Below, piece after piece: positions 5,877 to 8,445 of a stretch of DNA of 8,445 nt. Below the pieces are notes generated by a model, which was not told the DNA's origin, ran no database searches, and worked only from the letters and a program-made list of their open reading frames with translations. A program made the translations under genes and the position numbers. This DNA is from Frondihabitans sp. (GTDB taxonomy: Bacteria > Actinomycetota > Actinomycetes > Actinomycetales > Microbacteriaceae), in the NCBI GenBank assembly GCA_025464735.1, contig JAODMX010000463.1, forward strand, positions 1 through 8,445, in the 5' to 3' direction. The number at the start of each line of letters is the position of its first letter. Position 1 is the first letter of the stretch.

Positions 5877-5916
5877 ATAACGATTGGGTAACTAGCCCTC
5901 GTTACCAAGTCGTTAT
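5877..5916. promoter_or_regulatory. Dyad of four GTTAC/GTTAT half-sites (OmpR-family type)
   Basis: ATAACGATTGGGTAAC (5877-5892), 8 bases, GTTACCAAGTCGTTAT (5901-5916). The arms match at 14 of 16 positions. Each arm is itself a direct repeat: GTTAC and GTTAT start 11 bases apart, one helical turn, on the plus strand at 5901 and 5912 and on the minus strand at 5892 and 5881. Tandem half-sites at 10-11 base spacing are what OmpR/PhoB-family dimers bind, and GTTAC-like repeats resemble reported actinobacterial MtrA sites. It lies in the only markedly AT-rich part of the window. Confidence 0.55.
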
Positions 5917-5926
5917 AGATTGATGT

Positions 5927-6026
5927 CACTGAAGTTGTTTGCTGTGGCAGCTTCAGTGGAATGTGATTGCAGGACACTCTTGGTGCAAGGGAGAGGGTCG
6001 GTCTCTAGCCTCTGAGACCGACCCTC
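5927..6026 (+). ncRNA. Candidate ~100-nt small RNA or leader
   Basis: TAGATT (5916-5921), directly after the GTTAC/GTTAT dyad, fits a -10 and would start transcription near 5927-5929. That point begins a stem CACTGAAG/CTTCAGTG (5927-5934 with 5951-5958). A 34-base linker follows, then a perfect 13-bp stem GAGGGTCGGTCTC/GAGACCGACCCTC (5993-6005 with 6014-6026) with an 8-base loop. Start-site hairpin plus strong 3' hairpin resembles a small RNA unit. No T-run follows the 3' hairpin. It could instead be the upstream part of a long marR leader. No known RNA family recognised; the loops lack the C-runs of actinobacterial 6C RNA. Confidence 0.35.
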
Positions 6027-6064
6027 AGTCCGTTAAGCGGTCCCTTCGGCCGTCGCGAGAACGC

Positions 6065-6133
6065 CGACGCACCCCCGTCCGGACTAACCCAGCGCCGACG
6101 GCGGGGGCCTCTCGTCCGGACGGGGGTGCGTCG
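6065..6133. repeat. Perfect 20-bp inverted repeat with 29-base loop
   Basis: Left arm 6065-6084, right arm 6114-6133, with all 20 positions complementary; the arms contain a C5/G5 run and a self-palindromic GTCCGGAC. The loop (6085-6113) holds a small stem CGCC/GGCG. No T-run flanks it on either strand, so it is not a standard terminator. It may be a copy of a dispersed repeat, a protein site, or a transcription barrier between the region upstream and marR. Confidence 0.7.
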
Positions 6134-6171
6134 CACGGGGACGGCGGCCGGCCGAGCGGTCCGACTTTTCG

Positions 6172-6191
6172 TAGACTGGTGGCCACCAATC
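6172..6191 (+). promoter_or_regulatory. marR operon promoter and candidate MarR operator
   Basis: TAGACT (6172-6177) fits a -10 and would start transcription near 6184. TGGTGGCCACCA (6177-6188) is a perfect 12-bp palindrome overlapping that start; with two flanking pairs it becomes an 18-bp imperfect dyad (6174-6191). MarR proteins typically repress their own operons from such palindromes. No clear -35 is seen. Confidence 0.5.
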
Positions 6192-6208
6192 AGTCGAGGA
6201 GCACCCGA

Positions 6209-6715
6209 GTGAGCGACAAGACAGTGAGCGACAAAGCGCTGGCGGTCAACGCGTGGGAGTCCCTCTTTCGCGCCCAGGTCACGATCATGCGCGAGTTGAC
6301 GGCGTGTTTTCCGACCGGTGAGATCTCGTTCAACGAATACGACGTGCTATTCAACCTCTCCAGTCAGCCTGAGCGACGGGCTCGCATCAAGGAGCTGACG
6401 CAGCACCTGCTGCTCACGCAGCCGAGCATCAGCCGTCTGGTCGACCGACTCGCCTCGAAGGGCATCGTCTCGAAGCTGAGCGATCCGGGCGACGGCCGGG
6501 GCATCATCGTGGTCATGACCGACCTCGGTGGCGACATCTTCCGCACGACGGCAGTCCGACATGCCGACGCGATCTCGCGTCGGGTCGGGGGCACCCTCGA
6601 TCGGGCGGAGCTCATGCAGCTCCTCGAGCTCTGCACGAAACTTCGTCTCGGCACCCAGATCGCCGACACCCCGGTCGACGATCGCCTCTGCCCGACTGGT
6701 GCCGGGGCCGAGTGA
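6209..6715 (+). CDS. MarR-family transcriptional regulator
   Basis: Predicted dimeric winged-helix repressor of 168 residues, typical of the family. The start is GTG 6209, with GAGGAG (6196-6201) 7 bases upstream; the frame is open further 5' to 5939 but would run through the large inverted repeat and has no ribosome site. The first codons contain an 11-base duplication (6209-6219 and 6224-6234), giving VSDKTVSDK and a second possible GTG. The N-terminal dimerisation helix is about 10-33. The winged helix runs about 42-105: NEYDVLFNLSSQPERR, helices with TQPSISRLVDRLASKGIV (70-87; recognition helix), and the wing SDPGDGRGIIVVMTDLG with the usual D-x-R. The C-terminal helix is about 130-148. 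The gene overlaps the photolyase by 4 bases, so it probably controls itself, the photolyase and the hydrolase. Its ligand is unknown. Confidence 0.9.
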   Translation: MSDKTVSDKALAVNAWESLFRAQVTIMRELTACFPTGEISFNEYDVLFNLSSQPERRARIKELTQHLLLTQPSISRLVDRLASKGIVSKLSDPGDGRGIIVVMTDLGGDIFRTTAVRHADAISRRVGGTLDRAELMQLLELCTKLRLGTQIADTPVDDRLCPTGAGAE

Positions 6716-8085
6716 CCTCACCGTCGATCGTCTGGCTGCGTGACGACCTGCGTCTCAGCGACAATCCGGCGCTTCACCAGGCGGTGCAACGGGGTGAGCA
6801 CATCGTTGTCGTCTACGTCCTCGACGACGAGACGCCGGGCATCCGGCCCCTCGGTGGCGCCTCGCGCTGGTGGCTGCATCAGAGCCTCACGGCGCTCGCC
6901 GCCGACCTCGAGGATCGGGGAGCTCAGCTGACGCTCCGACACGGTCCGGCCGCGACAGAGATCCCTCACCTCGTCGATGAGGTTGGGGCGGGAGCCGTCT
7001 ACTGGAATCGTCGCTACGGTCTCGCCGCTCGTGAGACGGACGCGGCGCTCAAGGCGACGCTGCGCGACCAAGGCGTCGAGGTCGACAGCTTTCAGGGCAG
7101 TCTGCTGTTCGAGCCGTGGACCGTGCGGACCGGATCCGGAACCCCCTTCAAGGTCTTCACCCCGTTCTATCGTGCCTGCCTCGAACAGCCAGAACCCCGG
7201 CGCCCCTCCCCCTCGCCCGCCGCGATCGACTCTCCCCGACGCGCTCCCGCGAGCGACGACCTCGCGTCGTGGGCGCTCGAACCCTCGCGCCCTGATTGGG
7301 CCTCCGGCCTCCGCGAGCGCTGGGAGCCGGGCGAGGCGGCCGCGCATCGCACTCTGGAGCGCTTCGTCGCGGGCGACCTCGCCGACTATGACGATCGGGA
7401 CTTCCCCGGGAGAGACACGACGAGTCACCTCTCGCCCCACCTGCGATTCGGTGAGATCAGTCCGTTCCAGGTCTGGCATCGTCTTCGCGCCGGCGTGCCC
7501 GACGAGGCAGGCGGTCAGGTCGCCCCGTTCCTTCGGCAGCTCGTCTGGCGCGAGTTCAACCATGCGGTGCTCTTTGCGAATCCCCACCTCGCCACAGCCA
7601 ACTACCGGCCCGAGTTCGACGAATTCCCCTGGTCGACACCGGACGTCGGCGCCGTCGAAGCCTGGCGGAGGGGTCTCACGGGAATCCCGCTCGTCGACGC
7701 CGGCATGCGCGAGCTGTGGCAGACGGGCACCATGCACAACCGGGTGCGAATGGTGGTCGCCAGCTTCCTGATCAAGAACCTCCTCGTCGACTGGCGGATC
7801 GGCGAGCAGTGGTTCTGGGACACCCTGGTCGACGCCGACGAGGCGAACAACCCGGGCAACTGGCAGTGGGTCGCCGGATCCGGGGCCGACGCCGCCCCCT
7901 ACTTCCGTGTCTTCAACCCGGAGCTGCAGGCCGATAAGTTCGACACGCAGCGAGAGTACATCCGGCGCTGGGTACCCGAGATCGACACCGCCGACTACCC
8001 CCTGCCGATCGTTGATCTCAAAGACAGTCGTGCGCGCGCTCTCGCGGCCTACGACACGATGCGAAGAAGGGCAGGTGTCGCGTGA
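6712..8085 (+). CDS. phr: Deoxyribodipyrimidine photolyase (class I CPD photolyase)
   Basis: Flavoenzyme that uses blue light to split cyclobutane pyrimidine dimers in DNA. 457 residues, close to E. coli PhrB (472). The N-terminal alpha/beta antenna domain begins SIVWLRDDLRLSDNPAL. The C-terminal helical FAD domain holds SHLSPHLRFGEISP (238-251), WREFNHAVLF, TGIPLVDAGMRELWQTG (323-339), MHNRVRMVVASFL, and the block around NNPGNWQWVAGSG (379-391) through PYFRVFNP. By alignment from memory with PhrB, the electron-transfer Trp triad is W307, W361 and W384, all present, so the enzyme should be photoreducible. GTG 6712 overlaps the marR stop as GTGA, which indicates translational coupling; a ribosome site is therefore not needed. 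A cryptochrome-like role is possible, but the bacterial length, lack of a C-terminal extension and complete motifs favour a repair enzyme. Confidence 0.95.
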   Translation: MTSPSIVWLRDDLRLSDNPALHQAVQRGEHIVVVYVLDDETPGIRPLGGASRWWLHQSLTALAADLEDRGAQLTLRHGPAATEIPHLVDEVGAGAVYWNRRYGLAARETDAALKATLRDQGVEVDSFQGSLLFEPWTVRTGSGTPFKVFTPFYRACLEQPEPRRPSPSPAAIDSPRRAPASDDLASWALEPSRPDWASGLRERWEPGEAAAHRTLERFVAGDLADYDDRDFPGRDTTSHLSPHLRFGEISPFQVWHRLRAGVPDEAGGQVAPFLRQLVWREFNHAVLFANPHLATANYRPEFDEFPWSTPDVGAVEAWRRGLTGIPLVDAGMRELWQTGTMHNRVRMVVASFLIKNLLVDWRIGEQWFWDTLVDADEANNPGNWQWVAGSGADAAPYFRVFNPELQADKFDTQREYIRRWVPEIDTADYPLPIVDLKDSRARALAAYDTMRRRAGVA

Positions 8086-8445
8086 TCTTCCGACGAGAAC
8101 TGCGAGCGGCGGCCACGGGGGTCGACACCCTGTTCAGAACGCGCTCCGACGACCAGAGGGCGCCTAGCGCGTCCTACGGTGTCTTCGACCGCGAGGGCCT
8201 CGTGCACACCGGCTCGACGGGCCAGGTCGCGGGCAAATCCCCGACCGCGGACACGATCTACCGCATCGCCTCCTGCACGAAGAGTTTCACCGCGACGGCT
8301 CTGCTCGCCCTGCGCGACGCCGGAGCGCTGACGCTCGACGACCCCGTGACCGAGTTCGTTCCCGCTTTCGCCGCGGTCCGCCTGCCCACCGCCGACTCCC
8401 CCGTTCCCACGCTTCGCATGCTGCTCACCATGTCGGCCGGACTGC
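8082..8445 (+). CDS. Serine hydrolase, beta-lactamase/PBP-like, 5' part only
   Basis: Start of a serine beta-lactamase-like hydrolase (class C beta-lactamase, esterase EstB or DD-peptidase superfamily). 121 residues are present and the frame is open at the window end. GTG 8082 overlaps the photolyase stop as GTGA. The active-site motif SxxK is S64-C-T-K67 within YRIASCTKSFTATALLALRDAGALTLDDPV, and RMLLTMSAGL at the end is the conserved segment after it. The YxN and HxG motifs would lie outside. The N-terminus (VIFRRELRAAATGVDTLF) has no signal peptide, so a cytoplasmic esterase, amidase or peptidase role is more likely than antibiotic resistance. The substrate is unknown. It is the third gene of the marR-phr unit; a link to DNA repair is not evident. 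Confidence 0.85.
   Translation, partial: MIFRRELRAAATGVDTLFRTRSDDQRAPSASYGVFDREGLVHTGSTGQVAGKSPTADTIYRIASCTKSFTATALLALRDAGALTLDDPVTEFVPAFAAVRLPTADSPVPTLRMLLTMSAGL

Noticed and set aside
5923..6015. 30-codon frame in the candidate small RNA (ATG 5923)
   Set aside because: The only -10 candidate ends 1-2 bases before the ATG, too close to transcribe it, there is no ribosome site, and the peptide has no recognisable character. It cannot be fully excluded if transcription starts further upstream.
5939..6208. Longer marR frame of 258 residues
   Set aside because: The extension is Arg/Pro-rich, runs through both large inverted repeats and starts with TTG lacking a ribosome site; GTG 6209 has GAGGAG at 7 bases.
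8082..8445. Antibiotic-resistance beta-lactamase
   Set aside because: The SxxK motif is shared with many esterases and peptidases, no signal peptide is seen, and the diagnostic YxN and HxG or KTG motifs are outside the window.

Overview
High-GC actinobacterial chromosome. GTG and TTG starts, 4-8 base gene overlaps, TANNNT-type -10 boxes directly before start codons, and protein sequences typical of Micrococcales suggest a member of the Microbacteriaceae; this is a judgement from sequence style, not from a marker gene. I see no transposase, integrase, CRISPR array, tRNA or rRNA.

Layout. 1-1365: end of a KtrB/TrkH potassium-channel subunit overlapping its KtrA (RCK) regulator, together a Ktr-type K+ uptake system. 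1395-2228 (minus): proC, last step of proline synthesis, convergent with ktrA. 2300-3307: a cation diffusion facilitator resembling the ZnT9 (SLC30A9) branch, divergent from proC across a palindromic promoter. 3329-3811 (minus): tadA, tRNA wobble adenosine deaminase. 3852-4484: upp, uracil salvage, divergent from tadA and probably read from a leaderless mRNA. These are ordinary housekeeping genes.

4492-5698 is the most unusual part. A good sigma-70 promoter (TTGACA, 17 bases, AACAAT) lies exactly one -10-to-start distance before a 38-codon reading frame that ends in tandem Cys codons. Three short segments in and after this frame can form two mutually exclusive hairpins, as in a transcription attenuator. 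About 300 bases of structured leader follow, then a gene for an OmpR/PhoB-type winged-helix DNA-binding protein without a phosphorylation (receiver) domain.

5699-6208 has no convincing protein gene but is rich in dyads: two hairpins behind the winged-helix gene; an AT-rich dyad carrying four GTTAC/GTTAT half-sites at 11-base spacing, the kind of site OmpR-family proteins bind; a possible small RNA of about 100 nt; and a perfect 20-bp inverted repeat of unknown role.

6209-8445 is a tightly coupled operon: a MarR-family regulator, a class I DNA photolyase and the start of a serine beta-lactamase-like hydrolase, joined by two GTGA overlaps. A 12-bp palindrome at the predicted transcription start is a candidate MarR operator, so light-dependent DNA repair may be under MarR control here.
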